Positions 24,948-33,605 of a stretch of 64,000 nucleotides of DNA are shown here, in pieces (the stretch's first letter is position 1; every line of letters starts with the position of its first letter). The translations under genes were made by a program, and so were the position numbers. A model generated the notes under the pieces. That model searched no databases. It had not been told where the DNA came from and saw nothing but the letters and a program-made list of their open reading frames with translations. Source of the DNA: Castellaniella sp040276085 (GTDB taxonomy: Bacteria > Pseudomonadota > Gammaproteobacteria > Burkholderiales > Burkholderiaceae_B); NCBI RefSeq assembly GCF_040276085.1, contig NZ_JBELOK010000007.1, positions 62,001 through 126,000 on the forward strand. Direction: 5' to 3'.

Positions 24948-25025
24948 ACTTCCGGGCCTGGCCCAGGCCTGTGGTCCGAAACGGGCTACGGGTGGTTTTC
25001 TTTTTTCTTCAATGACAGGTAACTC

Positions 25026-26186
25026 ATGAAAATTCACGAATATCAAGGCAAGGAATTGCTGAAGAAGTTTGGCGTGACTGTCCCGCGCGGCATCCCCGCG
25101 TTTTCGGTCGACGAAGCAGTGGCAGCCGCCGAAAAACTGGGCGGCCCTGTGTGGGTGGTCAAGGCGCAGATCCATGCTGGTGGTCGTGGAAAAGGTGGCG
25201 GCGTCAAGTTGGCACGTTCCATCGAAGAAGTCCGCCAGTTGTCGTCCGAGATTCTGGGCATGCAACTGGTCACACACCAAACCGGCCCAGAAGGCCAGAA
25301 GGTGGGACGCCTGCTCATCGAAGAAGGCGCGGACATCAAGAAGGAATATTACGTCGGCATTGTCACCGACCGCGCTTCACAGCGTGTGTGCGTCATGGCG
25401 TCCAGCGAGGGCGGCATGGAGATCGAAGTCGTTGCCGAGAAAACACCCGAGAAAATCCTTAAAGTATTTGTCGATCCGGCCACGGGCCTGAACGACGCAG
25501 ACGCCGCGCAGCTGGCGCGCGGCATTGGTGTGCCCGACGCGTCGGTGGCCAAGGCGGCTGCCGAGTTTCAAAAGCTGTATCAGGCATACTGGGAAACCGA
25601 TGCCTCTCTGGCTGAGATCAACCCCTTGATCCTCGAAGGCAACGGCAATATCAAGGCACTGGACGCCAAGTTCAACTTCGACGCTAACGCTTTGTTCCGT
25701 CATCCTGAAATCGTCGAATACCGCGACCTCGCCGAGGAAGATCCGTCCGAGATCGAAGCCAGCAAGTTTGACCTGGCCTACATCCAGCTGGACGGCAACA
25801 TCGGTTGCCTGGTCAACGGTGCCGGGCTGGCCATGGCCACAATGGACACCATCAAGCTCTTTGGTGGCGAACCCGCCAACTTCCTCGACGTCGGCGGTGG
25901 CGCCACAGCCGAGAAAGTGACTGAAGCCTTCAAGATCATGCTCAAGAACAAAGGCGTCAAGGCTATCCTGGTCAATATCTTTGGTGGCATCATGCGCTGC
26001 GATGTGATTGCAGAAGGCGTGATTGCAGCGTGCAAGGCCGTCAACCTCAGTGTGCCGCTGGTGGTGCGCATGCGTGGTACCAACGAAGAACAAGGCAAGC
26101 AGATGTTGGCGGCTTCGGGCCTGCCCATCATCAGCGCTGACACCATGGCCGAGGCCGCGACCGCTGCTGTCGCTGCTGCTAAATAA
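25026..26186 (+). CDS. sucC: Succinyl-CoA ligase beta subunit
   Basis: Beta subunit (386 residues, normal length) of the TCA-cycle enzyme that makes succinate and ATP/GTP from succinyl-CoA. It begins MKIHEYQGKELLKKFGV, has the ATP-grasp segment KAQIHAGGRGKGGGVKLA and ends with NIFGGIMRCDVIAEG and RMRGTNEEQGK. AGGT precedes ATG 25026. sucD follows after 18 bases. Confidence 0.98.
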   Translation: MKIHEYQGKELLKKFGVTVPRGIPAFSVDEAVAAAEKLGGPVWVVKAQIHAGGRGKGGGVKLARSIEEVRQLSSEILGMQLVTHQTGPEGQKVGRLLIEEGADIKKEYYVGIVTDRASQRVCVMASSEGGMEIEVVAEKTPEKILKVFVDPATGLNDADAAQLARGIGVPDASVAKAAAEFQKLYQAYWETDASLAEINPLILEGNGNIKALDAKFNFDANALFRHPEIVEYRDLAEEDPSEIEASKFDLAYIQLDGNIGCLVNGAGLAMATMDTIKLFGGEPANFLDVGGGATAEKVTEAFKIMLKNKGVKAILVNIFGGIMRCDVIAEGVIAACKAVNLSVPLVVRMRGTNEEQGKQMLAASGLPIISADTMAEAATAAVAAAK

Positions 26187-26204
26187 GCATCACAGGAAAA
26201 AGAC

Positions 26205-27086
26205 ATGTCTATTCTGATCAACAAGGACACCAAGGTCATCACCCAGGGGATCACCGGCAAGACCGGTCAGTTCCATACCCGCATGTGCCGTGAGTACGCC
26301 AATGGCAAAGCGGCCTTTGTCGCCGGGGTTCATCCCAAGAAAGCAGGCCAGGATTTCGAAGGCATCCCAATCTACAGCTCGGTGAAAGATGCCAAGGCCG
26401 CCACCGGCGCCACCGTGTCCGTCATCTATGTGCCGCCCGCAGGCGCAGCCGCTGCAATCTGGGAAGCAGTCGAAGCCGATCTCGATCTGGCGATCTGCAT
26501 CACCGAAGGCATCCCTGTGCGCGATATGCTCGAAGTACGCAATCGCATGCGCGCTGAAAACCGTAAAACCCTGCTGCTGGGCCCCAATTGCCCGGGCCTG
26601 ATTACCCCTGATGAAATCAAGATCGGCATCATGCCTGGCCATATCCACCGCAAAGGTCGTATTGGTATCGTCAGCCGCTCCGGCACGCTTACCTACGAGG
26701 CGGTGGCTCAAGTTACCGAGCTTGGTTTGGGGCAATCCAGCGCCGTGGGTATCGGTGGCGATCCCATCAATGGTCTGAAGCACATCGACATCCTCAAGAT
26801 GTTCAACGACGACCCCGACACAGACGCCGTCATCATGATTGGCGAAATCGGTGGCCCCGATGAAGTCGATGCCGCACGCTGGGCCAAGGACAACATGAAG
26901 AAACCGGTTGTGGGCTTTATTGCGGGCGTTACCGCACCGGCCGGCAAGCGCATGGGCCATGCAGGTGCCCTGATCTCCGGTGGTGCCGATACGGCGGACG
27001 CCAAGCTGGAAGTCATGGAAGCTTGCGGGATCCGTACCACACGCAATCCCTCGGAAATGGGCAAGCTGCTCAAGACCGTGTTGTAA
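26205..27086 (+). CDS. sucD: Succinyl-CoA ligase alpha subunit
   Basis: Alpha subunit (293 residues) binding CoA and carrying the phosphohistidine. NKDTKVITQGITGKTGQFHT is the CoA-binding start and GKRMGHAGALI contains the phosphorylated His. It is co-transcribed with sucC and closed by a terminator at 27133-27159. Confidence 0.98.
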   Translation: MSILINKDTKVITQGITGKTGQFHTRMCREYANGKAAFVAGVHPKKAGQDFEGIPIYSSVKDAKAATGATVSVIYVPPAGAAAAIWEAVEADLDLAICITEGIPVRDMLEVRNRMRAENRKTLLLGPNCPGLITPDEIKIGIMPGHIHRKGRIGIVSRSGTLTYEAVAQVTELGLGQSSAVGIGGDPINGLKHIDILKMFNDDPDTDAVIMIGEIGGPDEVDAARWAKDNMKKPVVGFIAGVTAPAGKRMGHAGALISGGADTADAKLEVMEACGIRTTRNPSEMGKLLKTVL

Positions 27087-27132
27087 TATCGTGTGTATGG
27101 CGGGGGGCTGGCGCGGCTGGCCCCCAGTCCCA

Positions 27133-27159
27133 AAAAAGGCCCGCCAAACGGGCCTTTTT
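27133..27159 (+). terminator. Terminator after sucCD
   Basis: AAAAAGGCCCG (27133-27143) pairs with CGGGCCTTTTT (27149-27159), 5-base loop. A run lies on one side and T run on the other, so it can act in both directions. Confidence 0.92.
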
Positions 27160-27173
27160 CATGGATATCCGGC

Positions 27174-27269
27174 ATGAAAATCAAACGTCCATCTTTGCTT
27201 CAAGCCCTAATGGTGTTGGCTGCCGTGGGCTTGATTGCCCGTCTAGTGCTTTCCAGGATGACTCTCTGA
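27174..27269 (+). CDS. Possible 31-residue membrane peptide before hemC
   Basis: ATG 27174 opens a 31-codon frame, MKIKRPSLLQALMVLAAVGL and 11 more residues, with basic N-terminus and one hydrophobic segment. Its TGA overlaps the hemC ATG (TGATG), which suggests coupling. The ribosome-binding site is weak and the family is unknown to me, so it may instead be untranslated leader. Confidence 0.3.
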   Translation: MKIKRPSLLQALMVLAAVGLIARLVLSRMTL

Positions 27270-28207
27270 TGTCTTCATCTCACCCCAAAAAACTGGTCAT
27301 TGCCACCCGCGCCAGCCGTCTCGCTTTGTGGCAGGCGCGTTATGTACAGGCGCGGCTGCTGGCCCTTTACCCGCAATGCCAGGTCGAGCTTCTCGAAATG
27401 ACTACCCGGGGCGACCAGATCCTGGATCGCACGCTGTCCAAGGTGGGCGGCAAGGGCCTGTTTATCAAAGAGCTTGAAACCGCCTTGCTGGATGGCCGGG
27501 CCGACCTGGCCGTGCATTCGCTAAAAGACGTGCCGGTGGACATGCAGCAGCCCTTTGCGCTGGCAGCGGTGCTTGAGCGCGCAGATCCCCACGACGCCCT
27601 GGTCTCCAATACAGTGTCCAGCCTCGGCGAGCTGGCCGCCGGCGCGGTGGTGGGCACCTCCAGCTTGCGTCGTGAAGCGCAGCTGAGAACCCGTTACCCG
27701 CATCTCGAAGTAAAACCCCTGCGCGGCAATCTGGATACGCGTCTGGCCAAGCTGGATCGTGGCGATTATTCGGCCATTGTGCTGGCTGCCGCAGGCTTGC
27801 AGCGGCTGGGCCTTGCAGAGCGTATTCGGGCCATTTTGCCCGCAGATCTCAGCTTGCCGGCCGCTGGGCAGGGTGCCTTGGGAGTCGAAACCCTGGATTC
27901 GCGAACCGATCTTCAGCAATGGCTGGCGCCACTGGCTAGCCCCGAAACCACCGCTTGCACCTTGGCTGAGCGCGCAGTTTCCAAAGCGCTGGGGGGCTCG
28001 TGCCAGGTGCCCTTGGCCGCGTATGCCGTCATTGATGAAGGCCAGCTTTACCTGCGTGCACTGGTGGCCGAGCCCGATGGCAGCCGTGTGCTGCAGGCCG
28101 GGATTCGCGGTGCGGTTGCACAGGCAGAAAGCCTGGGCGTAACGGTGGCGCAAGATTTGCTTGGGCAGGGTGCCGATGACATTCTTTCCCGGCTTTCAGT
28201 GTCCTGA
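27269..28207 (+). CDS. hemC: Porphobilinogen deaminase (hydroxymethylbilane synthase)
   Basis: Joins four porphobilinogens into hydroxymethylbilane in haem synthesis. 312 residues; VIATRASRLALWQARYVQ at the start, GTSSLRREAQLR in the middle, and the dipyrromethane cofactor Cys in ALGGSCQVPLAAYA. ATG 27269 is chosen because homology starts there; earlier in-frame starts fall across the sucD terminator. First sure gene of hemCDXY. Confidence 0.97.
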   Translation: MSSSHPKKLVIATRASRLALWQARYVQARLLALYPQCQVELLEMTTRGDQILDRTLSKVGGKGLFIKELETALLDGRADLAVHSLKDVPVDMQQPFALAAVLERADPHDALVSNTVSSLGELAAGAVVGTSSLRREAQLRTRYPHLEVKPLRGNLDTRLAKLDRGDYSAIVLAAAGLQRLGLAERIRAILPADLSLPAAGQGALGVETLDSRTDLQQWLAPLASPETTACTLAERAVSKALGGSCQVPLAAYAVIDEGQLYLRALVAEPDGSRVLQAGIRGAVAQAESLGVTVAQDLLGQGADDILSRLSVS

Positions 28208-28231
28208 GCTGTCTCTCCATTGGGTGCTGGC

Positions 28232-29065
28232 ATGATGCCTCAGGTGATCCTGACCCGGCCCAAAGGGCGCAATGGCGCCTTGGCGCGCACACTTGAACGG
28301 CATGGCTATCCAGTGCTTGACGCGCCGGCCCTGCAGATTGAGACACTGGATGCGGTTCGCCCGGTGGCCCGGTGCGGAGACGTGCTGGTATTTGTCAGCA
28401 GGCAGGCAGTGGAGGCCTATTTTCGTGGGCCCGGCACCGCTGACGGCAGCGGCGCCGATACCCTGAGCCCCTTTCATCCTGACCGATCTACATGGCCTGA
28501 GGGCGCCTGGGCCGCTGCAGTGGGGTCAGCGACGGCGCAGGCACTTGAGGCCTTTGTACCCAAGAATCAAATCCTTGCCCCCTCGTCAGAGCAGGCGCCT
28601 GATTCAGAAGCGCTGCTGGCTGCCTGGGATGCGCGGGGTTTGCCCCCCGCACAGGCCCATATCCTGCGCGCCACTGAGGGCCGTCAATGGCTGGCGGATC
28701 AACTGTCGCAGCGAGGCTGGCAGGTACAGTGTCACGCCCTTTATCGCCGGCTTGCCTGTCTATGGGATCTCGCCACCTGCCAGGACTTGTCTGCCGGCCC
28801 GGCCACAATTCTTCTCTTGACAAGCGGCCAGGCGCTGGCCGCCATCGAGAGCAGCCTGGTGCATCACCAGTTGCCCTGGCCACGCCGGCTTGGTGTGGTA
28901 TCGCTGCACGAACGAATCGTGCGGCGTTTACAATGTCGCTACGCAGCCCAGGCTGACATGCACTTGCACGTTACCCTGAGCAGCCCCCAAGAAGCTGCCT
29001 TGTTTCAAGCTATAGTGGCAGCATCCGACTGCTTTCCCGAAGGATCCGAACGCCGTCATGAGTGA
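28232..29065 (+). CDS. hemD: Uroporphyrinogen-III synthase
   Basis: Cyclises hydroxymethylbilane to uroporphyrinogen III. 277 residues, with the weakly conserved family pattern: VILTRPKGRNGALARTL at the start, CGDVLVFVSRQAVEAYF, and AHILRATEGRQWLADQL mid-way. Either ATG 28232 or 28235 may start it; a TTG at 28220 is also in frame. Follows hemC by 24 bases and overlaps hemX by 8. Confidence 0.9.
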   Translation: MMPQVILTRPKGRNGALARTLERHGYPVLDAPALQIETLDAVRPVARCGDVLVFVSRQAVEAYFRGPGTADGSGADTLSPFHPDRSTWPEGAWAAAVGSATAQALEAFVPKNQILAPSSEQAPDSEALLAAWDARGLPPAQAHILRATEGRQWLADQLSQRGWQVQCHALYRRLACLWDLATCQDLSAGPATILLLTSGQALAAIESSLVHHQLPWPRRLGVVSLHERIVRRLQCRYAAQADMHLHVTLSSPQEAALFQAIVAASDCFPEGSERRHE

Positions 29066-30296
29066 ATCTGATCAAAGCACACCTACTGTTTCCGCACCGT
29101 CCACAGCACCCACTTCCGCCCTGGCAGATGCGCAGGCGGCCTCCCGGCCATCTGGCAGGTTGGGGCGCCTCTTGCTGGTAGTGGTGCTGCTGCTGGCTAT
29201 TGCTTTGGGGGTTGGCTTATACGAGCAAAACCGCCAGTACCGGGTTCTCAAGGCAGATTTTGAGCAGCAGCATAGCCAAAATGCCCAGCTGGCCCGGGAA
29301 ACCAGCCAGCAAGCCGAGCAAGCCCTGTCTCTTGCCCGTGCTCAGGCCGCACAGGTCGAAGATCTCCGCAGTGCGCTGGACGACACCAGCAGTCAGGTGC
29401 AAGAGCTCGATCAGGCGTTGCAACTGATGACGGACAGTGGCTCGGATCTTTTACTGCTCAATGACATTGATCACCTGGTTACCATCGCTCAGCAGCAGCT
29501 CAGCCTGGGTGGCAACGTGGCCAATGCCATCATCTCGCTGGAGGCCGCTCAGGCACAGCTGGCACGCGCCAATCGGCCTGGCCTGGCTGCGTTGCTGCAA
29601 TCCATCAATGGCGACATCGATCGTCTCCGGGCGGTGGCCACCATCAATGTCGCGGCGCTGTCGGCACAGCTCGATCAGCTCTCCGACTGGCTGGGTTCAG
29701 CGCCTCTGTTGATGCCTGATACGGCAACCGCCGTGGCTACTGCCCCCACCACATCCTCACCCGTTCAGGCAAGCACAGTGGCACCGGCCGCATCTGCTCA
29801 CTCCAACAGCGGCTGGCAAGCTGCCTTGCAGGATTCCTGGACATGGGTTCAAGGGGCTGGGCAGCAGGTGGTTCACGATCTCAAAAAACTGTTCGATATC
29901 CGGCGGGTGGATGATTCTGCCGCCTTGCTGATGTCTCCGGATCAGGCCCAGCGTTTTCGCGAGGGGCTCAAACAGCGGGCAATTACGGCACAGCTGGCGC
30001 TCATGATGCACCAGTCAAAAATCTGGAAATCAGAGCTCGCCCGTATTGCCCAGGCACTCGATCAGCGTTATGACATGCGGGCTGAGACCGCCCGCCAGGC
30101 ATTAAAGCTGGCCCGTTCGCTGCATGACACCACCATCGAAATCTCTCTGCCCACGGTAGATAACAGCCTGGCAGCCATTGCCGCCGCCCGGGATGCCGAA
30201 GCTGCCCAAGAGGCTGCCCCGGAGGCCGCGCCAGATCCTTCCGAAGGCACGAACCCGCCTGCAGTGCAGTCACCTGCAACTGACGGCGCCGTCTAG
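29058..30296 (+). CDS. hemX: HemX family membrane protein
   Basis: A 412-residue HemX-type protein: Thr/Ser/Ala-rich cytoplasmic start, one membrane helix at about residues 36-53 (LLLVVVLLLAIALGVGLY), then a long Gln/Ala-rich coiled-coil region and a conserved C-terminal domain. Often annotated as a uroporphyrinogen-III methyltransferase, but no methyltransferase motif is visible here; a scaffold or regulatory role in haem synthesis is more likely. Overlaps hemD and precedes hemY by 8 bases. Confidence 0.88.
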   Translation: MSESDQSTPTVSAPSTAPTSALADAQAASRPSGRLGRLLLVVVLLLAIALGVGLYEQNRQYRVLKADFEQQHSQNAQLARETSQQAEQALSLARAQAAQVEDLRSALDDTSSQVQELDQALQLMTDSGSDLLLLNDIDHLVTIAQQQLSLGGNVANAIISLEAAQAQLARANRPGLAALLQSINGDIDRLRAVATINVAALSAQLDQLSDWLGSAPLLMPDTATAVATAPTTSSPVQASTVAPAASAHSNSGWQAALQDSWTWVQGAGQQVVHDLKKLFDIRRVDDSAALLMSPDQAQRFREGLKQRAITAQLALMMHQSKIWKSELARIAQALDQRYDMRAETARQALKLARSLHDTTIEISLPTVDNSLAAIAAARDAEAAQEAAPEAAPDPSEGTNPPAVQSPATDGAV

Positions 30297-30304
30297 GAGG
30301 CCTT

Positions 30305-31801
30305 ATGCGATCCTGGATCTGGACCTTGATTTTGCTGGCGGTGGCTGTGGCGCTGGCTTTAACCGTCAACGAACACAGCGGAAACGTCGTCATTCTTGCG
30401 CAACCGTGGCGCGTCGAGCTCTCCTTGCCGCTGGCCATCGTGCTGGGGATACTGGCTTTTCTGGTGTTCCACTGGTTGCTGCGCCTGCTGCACTGGATGA
30501 GTAACAGCCCCGGGCGGTTTCGCAACTGGCGCGGGCGGCGTGCCCAGCGCCGCGATATCGAGCTTCTCGAGCGCGGCTGGATCAACGAACTTGAAGGCCG
30601 CTATGTGCAGGCCGAAAAAGAGCTTTCCAAGTTGCTGTCCCGTACCCGCTCCACGGATCGCAAGGTGCTGGCCGGGCTCAGCGCTGCCAGGGCCCTGCAT
30701 CTTCTGGGCGAGTACCCCCGTCGCGACCAAACCCTGCAGCTTGCGCAAGAAAGTGCCGGCGAAGACGGCCGCCTGCGTCAGGCGGTGGATGTTGTCACCG
30801 CCGAGATGTATCTCGATCAAAATCGTGCCGAAGAAGCGCTCGAGCTGCTAGAGCCGCTGCAAGAAACGTCAACGCGGTTTTTGCATGCCAATCGGCTGTG
30901 TTTGCGGGCTCACCGCCAATTAGGTCATCATCGGCAGGTCTACCAGCTTACGCGCCTGTTGTTGCGCCGCAGCGCCATCGACGAAACGCAGGCCAAAGCG
31001 TTTATTGCGGAGTCTGCCGCCCATCAGCTGGATGTCGTCGAGGCCAAAGACTGGAGCGGCTTGTGGGGTGATTTGCAGGCCGATGAACGCCTGTCGCCCG
31101 AGGTGGCCCTGGCAGGTGCCCGTGCACAGCTCAGGTTTGGCCGCCCAGCAGAATCCGCACGCATCCTCGAGGCGGCGCTTAATCGTGGGCTGGACGATCG
31201 TCTGTTGCGTGCCTATGCGCAGTGCGACGCCAATCAGGCACGCCAGCGTTTGGGGCACGCCGAGCTTTGGCTGAAATCCAACCCGGATCATCCCGGTTTG
31301 TTGGCCGCCTTGGGGCAATTGTGCCTGGCCGCCCAGTTGTGGGGGCAGGGTGCGCACTATCTAGAGCGTAGCCTCGATCTTCGTGCCGATATCCATATTC
31401 ACGCCTTGCTGGGCAATTTGCATGACGCACTGGGCCACCCAGAGCAAGCGCTATCGCACTGGCGCAAGGCATGTGAAGCTGCGGATTCCGAGCTGCCCCT
31501 GATTCAGCGGCCACTGCCGGCGGCCGATACCCGCGGCGACCCCGATTTCATGCGTCACGAGACCGAAAGCTTTGACGTGCTCAGGGCAGAGGATGATCAC
31601 CTGCCGGTGCAAGTGCCAGAAGCCGCCAGTGGCGTGTATCTTCCGGATACTCCTGAAGATAATCATCCGGCGCCTCAGGTCAAGGCGGATAAGGCCCGCC
31701 CGGCTCGCCCGGTGTCCGGCCCAGAGGACGATTACTTCGATACGGCCCCGATCCCGGGGGTGGACATGTCGCTCACCTCGGATCACAGCCGTTCAAAATA
31801 A
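30305..31801 (+). CDS. hemY: HemY family TPR membrane protein
   Basis: A 498-residue inner-membrane protein with two N-terminal helices (residues about 2-17 and 40-60) around a short loop, then helical TPR-like repeats, and an acidic, probably disordered tail. This is the proteobacterial HemY of unclear function, not the unrelated protoporphyrinogen oxidase HemY of Bacillus. GGAGG lies before ATG 30305. Confidence 0.92.
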   Translation: MRSWIWTLILLAVAVALALTVNEHSGNVVILAQPWRVELSLPLAIVLGILAFLVFHWLLRLLHWMSNSPGRFRNWRGRRAQRRDIELLERGWINELEGRYVQAEKELSKLLSRTRSTDRKVLAGLSAARALHLLGEYPRRDQTLQLAQESAGEDGRLRQAVDVVTAEMYLDQNRAEEALELLEPLQETSTRFLHANRLCLRAHRQLGHHRQVYQLTRLLLRRSAIDETQAKAFIAESAAHQLDVVEAKDWSGLWGDLQADERLSPEVALAGARAQLRFGRPAESARILEAALNRGLDDRLLRAYAQCDANQARQRLGHAELWLKSNPDHPGLLAALGQLCLAAQLWGQGAHYLERSLDLRADIHIHALLGNLHDALGHPEQALSHWRKACEAADSELPLIQRPLPAADTRGDPDFMRHETESFDVLRAEDDHLPVQVPEAASGVYLPDTPEDNHPAPQVKADKARPARPVSGPEDDYFDTAPIPGVDMSLTSDHSRSK

Positions 31802-31836
31802 ATGCATATTTTCAGATTCACTCTCCAAGGAACCTC

Positions 31837-32376
31837 ATGAGCCTAGATCGTGTCCCGGCCGGCGACAAGCTGCCAGAAGAATTCAACGTCGTCATCGAAA
31901 TCCCCATGAATGCGGATCCCGTGAAATACGAGGTCGACAAGGCCAGCGGTGCCGTGTTTGTCGATCGTTTCATGTTGACGGCCATGCATTACCCCTGCAA
32001 TTACGGCTACATCCCCGAAACCCTCTCCGAAGACGGTGATCCGGTTGATGTGTTGGTGCTGGCTCCTTTCCCTGTACAGGTGGGCAGCGTCATTCGCTGT
32101 CGCGCCCTGGGTGTGATGAACATGGAAGACGAAGCGGGCAAGGATGCCAAGCTGCTGGCTCGCCCCGTAGACAAGCTCTATCCTCCCTATCGTCACATCG
32201 AGTCCACCGCCGATCTTCCGGCTGAAGAACTCCAGCGCATCCAGCACTTTTTCGAGCACTACAAAGATCTCGAAAAAGGCAAATGGGTCAAGGTGCAAGG
32301 CTGGTCGGGCATTGATGCGGCCAAGCAAGAAATCCGCGACTCCGTCACTCGCTATCAAGCAGGCAAGAAGGCTTAA
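31837..32376 (+). CDS. ppa: Inorganic pyrophosphatase
   Basis: A 179-residue family I soluble pyrophosphatase that drives biosynthesis by hydrolysing PPi. The metal-binding signature DGDPVDVLVL is present, with substrate-site segments KYEVDK and YPCNYGYIPET. AAGGA lies before ATG 31837. It is followed by a strong terminator. Confidence 0.98.
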   Translation: MSLDRVPAGDKLPEEFNVVIEIPMNADPVKYEVDKASGAVFVDRFMLTAMHYPCNYGYIPETLSEDGDPVDVLVLAPFPVQVGSVIRCRALGVMNMEDEAGKDAKLLARPVDKLYPPYRHIESTADLPAEELQRIQHFFEHYKDLEKGKWVKVQGWSGIDAAKQEIRDSVTRYQAGKKA

Positions 32377-32418
32377 CCCATTGGGTGCGCAGGTGCGTTT
32401 TTAACCTGGCACGCCCAT

Positions 32419-32444
32419 AAATCCGGCTTTACGCCGGATTTTTT
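32419..32444 (+). terminator. Terminator after ppa
   Basis: AAATCCGGC (32419-32427) pairs with GCCGGATTT (32433-32441), 5-base loop, then TTT. It ends just before the next gene. Confidence 0.92.
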
Positions 32445-32456
32445 CTCGAGATACTT

Positions 32457-33161
32457 ATGCAAGAAACTGTCATTCCCCGTCCCGAGCCGGTTACCCTGGC
32501 GGTACAAGGCTCATCTGCCCGGTTTCCGGTGCGCCGCATCTATTGCGTGGGCCGCAATTATGCGGATCATGCCCGTGAGATGGGCGCTACCGGCCGAGAG
32601 CTGCCCTTTTTCTTTGGCAAGCCGGCTGATGCCGTACTGAATGTGGCAGAAGGCACCGAAGGCCAGATGCCTTACCCTCCACAAACGCATAATCTGCACC
32701 ACGAGGTAGAGCTCGTGGCCGCCTTGGGTGCGGGCGGGCATAACCTGAGCCCCGAGCAAGCTGCACGCGCCGTGTGGGGTTATGCCATTGGGCTGGACAT
32801 GACACGCCGCGACTTGCAGGCCGAGGCCAAGAAGCAGGGGCGCCCCTGGGAAACCGCCAAGGGCTTTGACCACAGCGCACCCATCGGCCCCGTGCACCCG
32901 GTGGCAGCCACCGGAGACCTCACCAAGGGCCATATTGGCTTGACCATCAACGGAGAACAGCGCCAGACGGGCGATTTGTCCGACATGATCTGGTCGGTGC
33001 CTGAAGCCATCGCTTATCTGTCCACACTGTTCGAGTTGCGCGCAGGCGATCTGATTTTTACCGGTACACCAGCAGGTGTAGGTGCTGTGGTGTCTGGTGA
33101 TCAGCTTGAGGCACGGATACAGGGCCTTGGCACCCTGCGTGTCACGATCGTCCAGGCCTGA
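32457..33161 (+). CDS. Fumarylacetoacetate hydrolase-family protein (fumarylpyruvate hydrolase-like)
   Basis: A 234-residue FAH-superfamily enzyme, likely cleaving a C-C bond in an acylpyruvate or related diketo acid. IYCVGRNYADHAREMG, the metal-ligand region HHEVELVAALG, and GDLIFTGTPAGVGAV are family hallmarks. The early residues resemble fumarylpyruvate hydrolases of the gentisate route, but no ring-cleaving genes are adjacent, so the substrate stays open. Confidence 0.88.
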   Translation: MQETVIPRPEPVTLAVQGSSARFPVRRIYCVGRNYADHAREMGATGRELPFFFGKPADAVLNVAEGTEGQMPYPPQTHNLHHEVELVAALGAGGHNLSPEQAARAVWGYAIGLDMTRRDLQAEAKKQGRPWETAKGFDHSAPIGPVHPVAATGDLTKGHIGLTINGEQRQTGDLSDMIWSVPEAIAYLSTLFELRAGDLIFTGTPAGVGAVVSGDQLEARIQGLGTLRVTIVQA

Positions 33162-33212
33162 TTTATCCAGGGCGGAAACTGCGAATAGGCGGGCCGGCAG
33201 GGCAGGGGCACA

Positions 33213-33323
33213 CTGGGTGCTCGTCAAGTCCTTCCGGAGCCCACCATGTCTTTGTTCCGCCTGTTTCCCGCCTACTTACCGTGGTGGCCTGCCAAACGCT
33301 GCCCGGGTGCTCGTGAAGTCCTT
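33213..33323 (+). repeat. Direct repeat of about 20 bp flanking the pilin gene start
   Basis: GGGTGCTCGTCAAGTCCTT at 33215-33233 recurs as GGGTGCTCGTGAAGTCCTT at 33305-33323 with one mismatch, exactly 90 bases apart. The first copy lies before the start codon and the second within the leader-coding part. Confidence 0.6.
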
Positions 33324-33605
33324 TTTACACGCCTGAGCCATCTCCGCCAGCGTGCCAGTCAGCGGGGCCAGGCGATGGTCGAGTACGTTATCGTGGTGGC
33401 ACTGGTTGCTGTTGCCGCTATTGCGGTTTACCAACTATTTGGCCAGGTGATTCGCTCCCAGACTGCCGCCATGGCGCGTGAAATCGCCGGCGAAGACGGT
33501 AGCGAGCAATCCCGTATGGCACAGTCTGCCGCTGAGTCTGCCGCTGCACAGACTGCCGCCAAAACACTTAAATCATTTACCGGCAACGCGGCAGCGGGGC
33601 AGTAG
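33246..33605 (+). CDS. Flp/TadE-like pilin protein
   Basis: A 119-residue protein with the prepilin-like junction QRG followed by QAMVEYVIVVALVAVAAIAV: a Gly at about 41, the conserved Glu at position +5 and a single hydrophobic helix, then a charged, Ala/Gln-rich tail. This is how Flp and TadE-type pilins look, but the 41-residue leader is long. GGAG lies 8 bases before ATG 33246 and no other start in frame is better. First gene of the Tad operon and the most likely major or minor fibre subunit; processing would need a prepilin peptidase encoded elsewhere. Confidence 0.7.
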   Translation: MSLFRLFPAYLPWWPAKRCPGAREVLFTRLSHLRQRASQRGQAMVEYVIVVALVAVAAIAVYQLFGQVIRSQTAAMAREIAGEDGSEQSRMAQSAAESAAAQTAAKTLKSFTGNAAAGQ

